From Lysinibacillus fusiformis (lineage in GTDB: Bacteria > Bacillota > Bacilli > Bacillales_A > Planococcaceae), in NCBI RefSeq assembly GCF_007362955.1, contig NZ_CP041696.1:1488001-1552000 (forward strand): a stretch of 64,000 nt of DNA. Direction: 5' to 3'. The translations under genes and the position numbers were made by a program. Position 1 is the first letter of the stretch, and each line of letters starts with the position of its first letter. The notes below the pieces were generated by a model. That model made no database searches. It was not told the origin of the DNA and saw nothing but the letters and a program-made list of their open reading frames with translations. Below, piece after piece: positions 46,083-55,334 of this stretch.

Positions 46083-46847
46083 TTAATCTAAAATTTTCAC
46101 AGTAACTGTACGGACACCCCAATTTCGAGCTTGTCCATCCGAAGGAATGAAAACATCAATTTTATTGCCTTTGATTGCTCCACCAGTATCAGCTGCGATT
46201 GCCTCTCCATATCCTTCTACCCAAACCTTCGTACCGAGAGGAATAACACGTGGATCGACAGCGATTACTTTTAACCCAGGGTTAGATCGTATATCTGTCC
46301 CATTTGCTGTTATGCCTGAACATCCTTCACAATAAGCTGTATAGGCAGTCGCGCGCATTGTATAAGTTTGCCCTGAAGCATTTGCTGGTGCACTCGTCGG
46401 TTTAGTGGCTGATGTTGCCGCAGCAGTTGCAGCAGGTTTCTTATATGTGCTCACAGCGGTTTTTGGCTTTGCCGCTGATGCTTTGACGGCTAATAATTCA
46501 CCTGTGTAAATCCAATCTGACGAAAGATTATTCCATTCTTTTAATTCGGCCACTGTTACATCATAGGTAAGTGCAAGACTAAATAATGTATCACCATATT
46601 TAATAAGATGGTTGTCTTTTGTAGATTCTTCTTTCTGGACGTTTAAATCTTGATCCGGATTAATCCATATCGAATCCATTTCGTCTAACTGTTGCAATTC
46701 AGCTATACTCAAATTATATTCCCGTGAGATTTCCCATAATGTGTCGCCCGTCTTAACGCTATATATTCCCTCTGCCGATGAGGAACTTGCAAACATACTC
46801 ACGCTAAGTGTCAAGGCTACAGCTAAAGCTATTGCTTGTTTCTTCAT
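46083..46847 (-). CDS. LysM and 3D-domain cell-wall protein (YocH-like)
   Basis: A 254-residue secreted protein. Signal peptide about 1-27 (AIALAVALTLSVSMFA), two LysM modules (IYSVKTGDTLWEISREYN and HLIKYGDTLFSLALTYD) that bind peptidoglycan, an alanine-threonine linker, and a C-terminal 3D domain with the three aspartates in AVDPRVIPLGT, AADTGG and IDVFI. 3D domains resemble lytic transglycosylases, and YocH is a WalR-controlled autolysin in Bacillus subtilis. ATG 46847 has GGAGG 11 bases upstream; the earlier frame start is unlikely. Confidence 0.92.
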   Translation of the reverse strand: MKKQAIALAVALTLSVSMFASSSSAEGIYSVKTGDTLWEISREYNLSIAELQQLDEMDSIWINPDQDLNVQKEESTKDNHLIKYGDTLFSLALTYDVTVAELKEWNNLSSDWIYTGELLAVKASAAKPKTAVSTYKKPAATAAATSATKPTSAPANASGQTYTMRATAYTAYCEGCSGITANGTDIRSNPGLKVIAVDPRVIPLGTKVWVEGYGEAIAADTGGAIKGNKIDVFIPSDGQARNWGVRTVTVKILD

Positions 46848-47138
46848 ATTAAGTAATACCTCCATTTTTTTATTTCCTGCAATCACCTACTAGCACATTA
46901 GCGTTAGGCTTATATATGCAAGTAACCAATTGGATTGCAACTAACCAACACAGGACAATGGACCTGATATTACAAATTATTACTATAAAAACGGAAAAAT
47001 ATACAATTTCAATCATATTATTAGTAATTTAAACATTTTTTTGGAAAAAATCTTGAAAAGATGCCTATTCATCTCATCATGCTAACAGTTGGAAATTCTT
47101 AGTTTTTAACCGATAATAGGGAAAAGGAGGAATGTGGA

Positions 47139-47321
47139 ATGGATATTAACGCTATGATGGGGTCACAGGTTTTAGAGCTACAACAAACCTTACAAATGAG
47201 TGTTATGCAAAATGCCCTAAATTTGAATACTTCAGTTGCTGTCGAATTATTAAAAGATATGCCACAGCCACAAGTTGCTGCGCATCCTTATAAAGGATCA
47301 GTTATTGACGTTTCTATTTAA
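47139..47321 (+). CDS. yjfB: YjfB family putative motility protein
   Basis: A 60-residue protein (MDINAMMGSQVLELQQTLQM at the start) of the YjfB family, described as putative motility-associated proteins and found in flagellated Bacillaceae. AAAGGAGG lies 9 bases before the ATG. A sequence ACCGATAA about 30 bases upstream resembles the -10 of SigD promoters, but the matching -35 is poor. Function is unknown. Confidence 0.85.
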   Translation: MDINAMMGSQVLELQQTLQMSVMQNALNLNTSVAVELLKDMPQPQVAAHPYKGSVIDVSI

Positions 47322-47443
47322 CACTATGTTGTGAAAGATATGAATGCAGTCTTTTTAAATAAATTATTCTATTTCTTCAATACTATTTATTGAAAGAAAA
47401 ATTAGTAATAACATGCATATTATTTGAAAGTTGGTGCCCGTCT

Positions 47444-48571
47444 GTGATTAGAGTAATAATAATGGACGATGAGCCATTAGCTCTTATTAACATGGAGAAA
47501 AGGTTAAAAGAATTTGATTCCATTGAAATCGTTAAATCTTTTTCAACCTTAAATGATTTACTTACTGAGGGACCCACATTGGATATTCAAGTAGCATTTT
47601 TAGATGTTGAAATGCCTGGTATGAATGGCTTAGAAATAGCCCAATTATTAAAACAATGGCATAGGAATATTCATATCATTTTTGTTACAGCATACCGTGA
47701 TTACGCTGTTCAAGCATTTGAAATTCAATCCCTCGACTATTTATTAAAGCCCATCTCAAAATCGAGATTAGAGACAACAATAAATAGAATTCAAGAACTC
47801 TCCCAGCACGAAAAAAAATTCCCTCCCTCACAAAAACACAATGAACCATCTCTTAGAATACAATGCTTTGGAGGGTTTAATGTCTCCTTTAATGGTAAAA
47901 TTGTTCACTGGCGAACTGTGAAAACAAAGGAGTTATTTGCCTTTCTTTTTTCTAATCTCTATAGTCATGTACCTCGGGATATAATTATCGATGCACTATG
48001 GGCAGAGACAGATTACAAAAAGGCTAGGGTACAATTGCATACAACAATTTCCTATTTACGGACCACCCTGTCCGCTTTAGGTTATGTAAACGTGCTTCAT
48101 TATGCAAATGGATGTTATACCTTACAGTTAGAGGATTTTCAATGTGATGTGCTTGACTTGGAACAATTATTGAAACATAAAGAAGAGAACGATGAGCTCG
48201 ATGTAGAAAAAGCGGAGATATTTATACAAAATCATCACGGTGATTATATGGCGACATTAGATTATCCATGGACTAATGGTAAAGGGAATTTTTTTAATAA
48301 CCAATTTACAATCTTACTAAATTTTTTAGTAGAACATTATACTGCTACACATGCACTAAAAAGACGGGAACTTATCCTACTATTATCTTTAGATTATAGT
48401 CCTTATTCAGATAAAATCATTCAACAGCTTCTTCAGCATTATATAGAAGTAGATAATCGCGCAAATGCAATAAGAATATACAATACATTTAGAGATAACT
48501 TGTTTACGGACCTTGGCATTCTCCCTAACCAAGATACCATCGAGCTATTCAATACTATTTCGGAAGAATAA
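47444..48571 (+). CDS. Response regulator with SARP-type DNA-binding and BTAD domains
   Basis: A 375-residue regulator. The receiver (1-120) has MDDEP and phosphorylation site D54 in VAFLDVEMPGMNG; the lysine is in DYLLKPIS. Residues about 145-235 form a winged helix of the OmpR/SARP type (RIQCFGGFNVSFNGKIVHW), and the rest is a helical BTAD-like activation domain. The GTG at 47444 gives a start like other regulators (MIRVIIMDDEP), although its ribosome site is weak. It is a single plus-strand gene. The 1014-residue hybrid kinase 1.4 kb downstream is the likely partner, by analogy with similar gene pairs in Bacillales. Confidence 0.88.
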   Translation: MIRVIIMDDEPLALINMEKRLKEFDSIEIVKSFSTLNDLLTEGPTLDIQVAFLDVEMPGMNGLEIAQLLKQWHRNIHIIFVTAYRDYAVQAFEIQSLDYLLKPISKSRLETTINRIQELSQHEKKFPPSQKHNEPSLRIQCFGGFNVSFNGKIVHWRTVKTKELFAFLFSNLYSHVPRDIIIDALWAETDYKKARVQLHTTISYLRTTLSALGYVNVLHYANGCYTLQLEDFQCDVLDLEQLLKHKEENDELDVEKAEIFIQNHHGDYMATLDYPWTNGKGNFFNNQFTILLNFLVEHYTATHALKRRELILLLSLDYSPYSDKIIQQLLQHYIEVDNRANAIRIYNTFRDNLFTDLGILPNQDTIELFNTISEE

Positions 48572-48643
48572 AAAACATGAAGTAGCTGTCTTTTAAATAG
48601 AGGTTAGCCAAAGACAGCTATTTCTAATGTTGTCGGTTTGCAA

Positions 48644-49648
48644 TTAGAAAGTTGTACCTGAAAATTCCTCAACTACACAAATACAATTCCTCCCAGATTG
48701 TTTAGCCTCATATAAAGCCTGATCAGCTGTAGCAATCAACTGTTTAGGGGTTTTTATCGCTGTTGAAAATGCAGTAATTCCTGCTGACAAGGTAACTGGT
48801 TGCCCAAAAAGATTTTCTGCCAAAGCTTGTTTAACCCGTAAATTCTCTGCTACCTCCACAGCTTCCTCTATCGTAGTAGTTGGTAAAATAATCATAAACT
48901 CTTCTCCACCATAGCGAAAACAAATTCCATGTTTAATGACGCTCTCTTGCATAATCTTTGCAAAAGCTTTTAATACTTCATCACCCGCTGTATGACCATA
49001 TGTATCGTTTACATTTTTAAAATTATCTAAATCTATCAGAACAATTGCATGCGGTACTTTATTTGTAAATAATTCATTTAATACTTGATCCATACTCCTG
49101 CGATTCGGAATGCCTGTTAATGAATCTAGCTTTAATTGATTAGTTAAATCAGCTATCCTTTTCCTTGACTTTGTTAACGTATTCAACGCTGCTTTTTTTA
49201 AGTGATATGCTTCCAAATACCAGTCATCAATTTCCTCTAAACTTTGTATTGCACCCCTTCCCTCTATACCCGTTGCAAGACCTTTTAGAGGTCGAACAAT
49301 TTTAATAGCGATCCATACAATTAATGCAGCTATCATTACTATAGATAGCACTAAAGGAAATACTAATCTTTCTATAAGGACATTAAATGAAACGACTTTT
49401 ACTTCGAGTAAATGATTAGCCGCTTGTTCAAACATCGCTTCTGATTCTATAACATTCTCAGAATCTTGCATTGCCACTTCTTTTATTTTAGAAATTTCCT
49501 TTTGATACTCCTCTTGCAGGTCACGGTTATTTTCTATAAGTATTTCGTTAAAACTTTGATAACTGCCCCAAATACTTATAGTAGTTGTAACGAGTATACT
49601 TACCATCACAATACTAACAATCAAAAAAGATAATTTGAATTTACACAC
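48644..49648 (-). CDS. Membrane diguanylate cyclase (GGDEF)
   Basis: A 334-residue protein with helices around 8-28 and 92-114 flanking a short sensor loop, a HAMP-like region, and a GGDEF domain. The active site is GGEEF in CFRYGGEEFMIIL, and LDSLTGIPNRRSMD and LIDLDNFKNVNDTYGH are intact, so c-di-GMP synthesis is expected. No RxxD inhibitory site is at the usual place. The start is GTG with GAGGA 11 bases upstream. It is convergent to the regulator at 47444 and divergent from the hybrid kinase. Confidence 0.9.
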   Translation of the reverse strand: MCKFKLSFLIVSIVMVSILVTTTISIWGSYQSFNEILIENNRDLQEEYQKEISKIKEVAMQDSENVIESEAMFEQAANHLLEVKVVSFNVLIERLVFPLVLSIVMIAALIVWIAIKIVRPLKGLATGIEGRGAIQSLEEIDDWYLEAYHLKKAALNTLTKSRKRIADLTNQLKLDSLTGIPNRRSMDQVLNELFTNKVPHAIVLIDLDNFKNVNDTYGHTAGDEVLKAFAKIMQESVIKHGICFRYGGEEFMIILPTTTIEEAVEVAENLRVKQALAENLFGQPVTLSAGITAFSTAIKTPKQLIATADQALYEAKQSGRNCICVVEEFSGTTF

Positions 49649-49951
49649 AATCGATCAATTCCTCATTGAGATGATTTTTTTGTGAAACCCTATATATTTG
49701 TTTCAACTCATATATATATTCATTACAACATCATACGCTATACTTCTTAAAAAAAACTTAACAAGTGATAGATTAACCGATTTCAATAAATTATAAATAG
49801 ATAAAAAGGAACTACTGTCTCGCATTAAATCAGCCAAAACAATATTATTAGAGTATTTTTTAAGAAAATGCTTATTTCCTTTTTTTATTATTCATGGCAT
49901 GGTAAAAGTAACACTTATTATAATGTTTATTTTTTTATTTAGGAGGCCTTT
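49649..49951. other. Divergent promoter region
   Basis: About 300 AT-rich bases between the divergent diguanylate cyclase and hybrid kinase genes. AGGAGGCC immediately precedes the kinase start. I see no repeat or structured RNA. Confidence 0.4.
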
Positions 49952-52900
49952 ATGTTAGCAATTACAAAAACAACAAAACGACACCTACTAATCATTGTTC
50001 TGATTTTTATTGGCCTTTCTTCCCTCCGTATACTTTGGCTAGCATATTTCTTACCTTCTAATGATCAGCCGTCTGCTCAAGATGGTATTTTCGATATGCG
50101 AAATCAATTTTTATCAGACAACAATGTCTTCTATTTAAACGGCGAGTGGCTTTATTATCCTGGGTTATTATTAAATACGACCAAAGACAACCCTAACAAG
50201 GCAACTATCCCGTTAGATCGAACCACTCTAACTATTCCATCGCGTGATAGCAAAGCAGTCACACAGCAATTTGGAACATACCGTTTAAAAATTTTACTAG
50301 ACGATAATGATTCTTCAAATAATCGATATGCCATCCGTGTACCCGCAATTCCAACTGCCTCGGCACTATACGTCAATGGCAGACTGATAGGAAAATCGGG
50401 AGAAGTCGCCACAAACCTTAACAGTCATAAAGGACAAGCTGCACCTTATACTGTCTACTTTACGGAAAAGGAATCTGAAATCGAACTACTCCTACAGGTG
50501 TCCAATTTCGATACACCAACAAATGCTGTTATTAACAAAAGATTTTCCTTCACTTCTGCATCTGCCATGACACATTACCAAACCATCACTGAGCTATCCC
50601 TTGCTACCATCTCGGTGATAATCATTATGTATGCACTCTTTAGCATTCTTGTTTTTCTATTTATTTACCGTAAAAAGATTGTATTACTGTTCACAGTAGG
50701 CTTTCTTTTGCCATTAACTGATGAGTTAATAACTTATAATCGTTCTATCCTTGATTGGTTACATCTCGATTATATATGGTCTTTAAAACTGTCTAATATC
50801 GTTTACCTAGGCGCTTCATTTTTCTTTGTACAATTTATGCGTGTTCTACTTGTTAAATATCAGCATGCTAAGTGCTTCCGATGGTTCTCTACTTTCTATG
50901 CCCTAGGAACACTACTAATCATTTTGTTACCTATTCAATGGTTACACGCTGCCAATCTTCTATTCTTTATTCTTTATATTGTTTCCTTTTTATATGTTTT
51001 AGTGCTTGCTTTAAGGGAGTACGTTGAAAACCAAAAGACTTCCGCCTTTATTGCGTTCACAGCTCTTGGTACAACAAATGGAATTATATGGGGATTTATA
51101 AGAACAACCTATGTTTTAGATATTCCCTTTTATCCGTTCGATTATTTATTTATAGTTCTTGGATTTACGGGATATTGGTTTAAACGTTTTTATGAAAATA
51201 CGCAGCGAATCAATAAACTTATAGCTGATTTACAAAAAGATGATGAACGAAAAGATGAATTTTTAGCTAGCAGTACACAAAAATTATGGAATCCGATGAA
51301 TAAAATGATTACCCTTGGACAATCAATTTATGAAAATCCAAATAACTTGCTTATCAGTGAAGACAAACACAATTTAAAATATTTAATTGATATTGGTAGA
51401 AGCATGTCATTTACACTTAATGACATCCTTGATTTTACTCGGTTAAAAGAAGGCAATTTATATCTCCATAAAAAAAATGTGAGTATCCAAGGGGCTGTTT
51501 CTGGAGTTTTTGATATGCTTCGATTTATTACAGAAGGAAAACATATACAGATGACTTCGACTATTTCTAGAGCATTCCCTCATGTAGTAGCAGATGAAAA
51601 CCGTCTGATTCAAATTCTTTTTAATCTTTTACATAACGCCATTAAATATACTGGTGCTGGCTTTATAGAAATTAATGCACACATAGAAAAAAATATGGCT
51701 GTTATCCATATTAGTGATAATGGTTTAGGTATGGATGATGATATTCAAAATCGTCTATTCTCTCCTTATGAGCAAGGGCACGTGGATGATGAGGGTATCG
51801 GTATCGGCTTATTCGTTTGTAAGCAACTAATTGACTTGCATGGTGGTACATTGCAAATTCAATCTATTCCAAACAAGGGATCAGATGTGATTTTTACCTT
51901 ACCTCTTGCTGATGAAAGTACGGTTGTGAACGAGGCTTTGTGTATTAATCAAGAAGATGATTCATTACCATCGGAAAGTTTGAAACCAGATAGTACTTCT
52001 ACAGTAAATCAATTTAAAATTTTAATGGTCGATGATGATCCCGTAAATTTAAGGATTATGCGAAGTTTATTTGTATCTACAGAATACGATGTCACTACTG
52101 TCACAAGCAGTGAAAAGGCATTGGAATCGCTACAGCAGCATAATTGGGATTTGATTATTATCGATGCAATGCTACCCTATATATCAGGCTATGCCTTAAT
52201 TGAGTTCATCCGAGAGCATTATTCGGTATTGGAATTGCCAATATTATTATTAACAGCGCGTAACTATCCTGAAGATGTTTATACAGGCCTTGCTCATGGG
52301 GCAAATGATTATGTTACAAAGCCCATCAATTCACTAGAATTAAAAGTACGCGCAAGAGCTTTAATAGATTTAAAGTGTAGTATTAATCAGCGCCTACATT
52401 TAGAAACAGCGTGGCTTCAAGCCCAAATACAGCCACATTTTTTGTTTAATACACTGAATACGATTGCATCCCTTAGTACGATCGATACAAATCGAATGAT
52501 TGACTTGATGCATCACTTTGGTGAATATCTACGTGCGAGTTTCGACGTAAGGAATCTTCAGCGAGTTGTTCCACTTCAAGATGAGCTTGAGCTGGTCCGC
52601 TCCTATCTTTATATTCAACAACAGCGCTTTGAGGAACTTTTAAAAATCGAATGGGACATTGACGAAAATATTAACATTGAAATTCCCCCTATCTCTTTAC
52701 AAACTTTAGTAGAAAATGCAATTCGACACGGTATATTAAAGCAAGAAGGAGGGGGAACTGTATGTATTTGTATTAAAGACTTTCCGGATTATGTAGCAAT
52801 TAGTGTGATAGATAATGGGGTTGGTATAGATCCAAGTACATTAGCTGAGTTACGATCTGGTAGCAATCCAACAAGTACCGGCGTGGGACTTCGTAATACT

Positions 52901-52996
52901 GACCTACGTCTCAAAAGGATTTATGGTCAAAGATTGAATATTAAAAGTATACCGAATGAAGGAACGAATATTTCTTTCCGTATCCCTAAAAATTAA
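49952..52996 (+). CDS. Hybrid sensor kinase, 7TMR-DISM with two kinase modules, first H-box degenerate
   Basis: A 1014-residue protein. Residues about 11-33 form a first helix, 34-220 an extracellular jelly-roll-like DISM domain, and 222-405 seven membrane helices. A HisKA-like region follows (KDEFLASSTQKLWNP), but the phosphoacceptor histidine is Q443. The first ATPase domain has intact NLLHNAIKY, SDNGLGMD and GIGIGLFVC. A receiver follows with D738 in IIIDAMLPY. The C-terminal module is LytS-like, with H829 in QAQIQPHFLFNTLN and an ATPase with LVENAIRHG and DNGVGID. It therefore seems that signal passes through the second module. The probable partner is the SARP-type regulator at 47444. Confidence 0.9.
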   Translation: MLAITKTTKRHLLIIVLIFIGLSSLRILWLAYFLPSNDQPSAQDGIFDMRNQFLSDNNVFYLNGEWLYYPGLLLNTTKDNPNKATIPLDRTTLTIPSRDSKAVTQQFGTYRLKILLDDNDSSNNRYAIRVPAIPTASALYVNGRLIGKSGEVATNLNSHKGQAAPYTVYFTEKESEIELLLQVSNFDTPTNAVINKRFSFTSASAMTHYQTITELSLATISVIIIMYALFSILVFLFIYRKKIVLLFTVGFLLPLTDELITYNRSILDWLHLDYIWSLKLSNIVYLGASFFFVQFMRVLLVKYQHAKCFRWFSTFYALGTLLIILLPIQWLHAANLLFFILYIVSFLYVLVLALREYVENQKTSAFIAFTALGTTNGIIWGFIRTTYVLDIPFYPFDYLFIVLGFTGYWFKRFYENTQRINKLIADLQKDDERKDEFLASSTQKLWNPMNKMITLGQSIYENPNNLLISEDKHNLKYLIDIGRSMSFTLNDILDFTRLKEGNLYLHKKNVSIQGAVSGVFDMLRFITEGKHIQMTSTISRAFPHVVADENRLIQILFNLLHNAIKYTGAGFIEINAHIEKNMAVIHISDNGLGMDDDIQNRLFSPYEQGHVDDEGIGIGLFVCKQLIDLHGGTLQIQSIPNKGSDVIFTLPLADESTVVNEALCINQEDDSLPSESLKPDSTSTVNQFKILMVDDDPVNLRIMRSLFVSTEYDVTTVTSSEKALESLQQHNWDLIIIDAMLPYISGYALIEFIREHYSVLELPILLLTARNYPEDVYTGLAHGANDYVTKPINSLELKVRARALIDLKCSINQRLHLETAWLQAQIQPHFLFNTLNTIASLSTIDTNRMIDLMHHFGEYLRASFDVRNLQRVVPLQDELELVRSYLYIQQQRFEELLKIEWDIDENINIEIPPISLQTLVENAIRHGILKQEGGGTVCICIKDFPDYVAISVIDNGVGIDPSTLAELRSGSNPTSTGVGLRNTDLRLKRIYGQRLNIKSIPNEGTNISFRIPKN

Positions 52997-53045
52997 TTGA
53001 AGACGAGCGCTTATTAAGTTTTCAGCACTTCTTATTACAACTTGA

Positions 53046-53097
53046 AAAGCCATTAACTTCTCAAATGAGTTGGTAATGGCTCTTTTTTATCATTTCA
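53046..53097 (+). terminator. Intrinsic terminator of the hybrid kinase gene
   Basis: AGCCATTAAC pairs with GGTAATGGCT (one bulge), followed by a run of six T. Confidence 0.85.
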
Positions 53098-53176
53098 AGT
53101 TAAAATGTTTATTATTAACAAAAATAAATATAATAATGGATTGCAAAAATATAGTGAAGATATGCTGTCATAGCCT

Positions 53177-53617
53177 TTACCAAAGTATTGGCTTCGCGAC
53201 CATTAACCATAGCATAATAAGTAATAATACAATATACATCCATGCCTTTCGCTGTAACAGTGAGGCAAATTGTTGCTGATTGTAGGCTGGTGTATTAAAT
53301 GTTCTAATGGTTGGTTTGAATGCTCGCGCCAAAAAGACAATGGAGCCCAGCATCACAAGAAATGTTAACACTACCCATGAAGTTGTCCACGGATAACCGC
53401 CTCGCCACATTAACAAAATGCCAGATGCAACTAGCACATGTCCCGCGTGTTTGACAATAGTAATGGCAGCTTGAAATGTCTCAATATACGGTGGCATTTC
53501 TGTATGCTGTGCTTGACGCATCCTTTTGACAATTGCTAAAACAACAAACAATGGCCCAATCGAAAGTATGGCACTTAAAATATGTATATAGAGAAGAAGT
53601 GAATAAATTGATACCAT
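53177..53617 (-). CDS. DUF2269-like membrane protein
   Basis: A 146-residue protein with about four helices. The N-terminal YSLLLYIHILSAILSIGP with a histidine in the first helix and HAGHVLVASGILLMW resemble DUF2269/CopD-type membrane proteins, which may bind haem or copper; this is pattern memory. GGGGGAG precedes the ATG. It is a single gene. Function is unknown. Confidence 0.75.
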   Translation of the reverse strand: MVSIYSLLLYIHILSAILSIGPLFVVLAIVKRMRQAQHTEMPPYIETFQAAITIVKHAGHVLVASGILLMWRGGYPWTTSWVVLTFLVMLGSIVFLARAFKPTIRTFNTPAYNQQQFASLLQRKAWMYIVLLLIMLWLMVAKPILW

Positions 53618-53788
53618 GGTGCATACTCCCCCTTTTATGACTCATCTTAATTATAGCATCAGGTATAGCACGTTCTAATAACAATTGTGAATCATTTGTA
53701 AACGCAAAGTGAATCTTTGTTAAATTGTTTGAAATGTATGCAAAGAGGGTATTGATTGTAGTAACATGCACATATAGAACAAAAAGGA

Positions 53789-54430
53789 GTGATTATTATA
53801 GGAATTCATCAATTTTTTACAAGTCTCAATGATCTAGAACGTATTATTCGTTGCCCCGGACGCTTCAAATTTGAAGAGCATAATGTAGCAGCCCATTCGT
53901 GGAAAGTTTCTCAATATGCGATGTTCTTTGCAACTCTCGAAGAGATGAATGGAGCTACTATAAATTGGAAATCATTATATGAAAAAACCATCAATCATGA
54001 TTTCGCAGAAGTATTTATCGGCGATATTAAGACACCGGTAAAGCATGCAAGCCCAGAACTTAAGCAAATGCTTGCACATGTTGAAGAAAAAATGATGGAA
54101 AAATTTATTATCAATGAGATTCCTCAAGAGTTTCAGGCGATCTTCTCTGAGCGAATGAAGGAAGGTAAGGATGAAACAATAGAAGGACGGTTGCTCGAAT
54201 TTGCTGACAAATTAGATCAATTTTATGAAGCCTTTGCTGAATTAAAACGTGGTAACACTGATTTAGAGTTTGTCTATATGTATCAAACGGCACTCTCCAA
54301 ACTTTTAGCTATTCCCCTAAAAGCAACCGTTCAATATTTTCGAACTGAAATTTTAAAGGATGCAGTGAAGGAAAAAACACATATCGATATCCAAGCATTA
54401 ACAAATGAAGTATTAAACACAAACGAATAA
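53789..54430 (+). CDS. HD-domain phosphohydrolase (YfbR-like)
   Basis: About 210 residues with the HD motif: H in AAHSWKVSQY, HD in INHDFAEVF and a later D in EFADKLDQFYEAF. YfbR-type proteins are 5'-nucleotidases acting on deoxynucleoside monophosphates. The start is odd. The first canonical codon, GTG 53789, lies inside the ribosome site AAAAAGGAGTG, while at the right spacing (8 bases after GGAG) stands ATA at 53798, exactly where family members begin (GIHQFFTSLNDLE). The true start is probably ATA (or ATT 53792/53795); coordinates keep the GTG. Confidence 0.85.
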   Translation: MIIIGIHQFFTSLNDLERIIRCPGRFKFEEHNVAAHSWKVSQYAMFFATLEEMNGATINWKSLYEKTINHDFAEVFIGDIKTPVKHASPELKQMLAHVEEKMMEKFIINEIPQEFQAIFSERMKEGKDETIEGRLLEFADKLDQFYEAFAELKRGNTDLEFVYMYQTALSKLLAIPLKATVQYFRTEILKDAVKEKTHIDIQALTNEVLNTNE

Positions 54431-54530
54431 TGTGCATGTACAAGTTTTCCGAAAGAATTGACTCACGGAAGGCTTTTTTTATTTTCTAAAAAAAGTCGTA
54501 TAATAGAAGTGAACGATTGGAGGGAAGCTT

Positions 54531-55046
54531 TTGTCACAGGAATGTTCAATTGTAGAAGATTTATTACCTTTATATAAAAAACAAGCACTACAAGCGGATA
54601 CCGTAAATTTTATTGAGCAACATGTTGCTTACTGCGAGCATTGTCAGCAGCTCACTTATTCACAGCCATTGCCAAAACCTACGATACTCCCTTTTAAACA
54701 GACATTATCCTTCTTCCATGTGATATTCATTGTACTTTCTTTTATGTTTGCATTGAATTCTTCACTTCTAGGAAATCATCTTGGCTTTGTTGTGTCCTAT
54801 GCACTTTTTGGATGCCTTACTTATTTGTTCTATAAAAATAGCTGGATTGTTTTCATCATAAGCTTTATTCCTGTCTTTGTATGGGCCATCGTCGATAATG
54901 TAATGAATCAGCTCTATATTGCAAAGACTTCATTATCCGATATTGGTACACTGCTACTTGGAGCGACTTTCATCGCTATTTTACATACGATTTTTGCCCT
55001 GCTAGGCTCTGCTCTTGCTATTATTTTGCGCAAATTTTTTAGGTGA
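54531..55046 (+). CDS. Membrane protein with putative zinc-finger (zf-HC2) anti-sigma-like domain
   Basis: A 171-residue protein. The N-terminal 45 residues (CSIVEDLLPLYKKQAL, then FIEQHVAYCEHCQQ) match the zf-HC2 pattern, Cys and His-x3-Cys-x2-Cys, which binds zinc in anti-sigma factors. Three to four helices follow. The start is TTG with GGAGGG 6-7 bases upstream. No sigma factor gene adjoins it, so it is an orphan; the ECF gene at 56.3 kb already has its own regulator. Role as anti-sigma is inferred. Confidence 0.75.
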   Translation: MSQECSIVEDLLPLYKKQALQADTVNFIEQHVAYCEHCQQLTYSQPLPKPTILPFKQTLSFFHVIFIVLSFMFALNSSLLGNHLGFVVSYALFGCLTYLFYKNSWIVFIISFIPVFVWAIVDNVMNQLYIAKTSLSDIGTLLLGATFIAILHTIFALLGSALAIILRKFFR

Positions 55047-55334
55047 AAAAGTAAAGGATCTAATAATACTGCTTTTTCTAATCCACAGAAGAACTTTAAG
55101 GGCTCTGTCCCAAAAGGCTTTAATCAATCATAATCGTTTCTTATAAGGTAAATATTTCTATTTAACTTTCCAAAGGCAATGTACGAGCCGCTGGAGTCTA
55201 CACGGGTTTTTCCTGTAACTCAAAAAATAGTATGCAACTTCTAGCATACTATTTTGAGCTCTTATTCGATTCAGTTTTGATTAACGGTATTCTTCTTTGA
55301 GATTATCTAATACTTTTAAAGTTAGATTCTGTTA
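55047..55334. other. Intergenic stretch with IS-end-like sequence and hairpin
   Basis: GGGCTCTGTCCCAAAAGGC at 55099-55117 resembles insertion-sequence end sequences, and CCGCTGGAGTCTACACGGG at 55190-55208 looks like a degenerate GC-rich repeat. A palindrome, ATAGTATGC/GCATACTAT (about 55222-55256), may act as a terminator. No coding frame is seen. Confidence 0.4.

Noticed and set aside
47090-47138. SigD promoter for yjfB
   Set aside because: ACCGATAA resembles a SigD -10, but the -35 TAAA is not at the correct distance, so it is only mentioned, not called.
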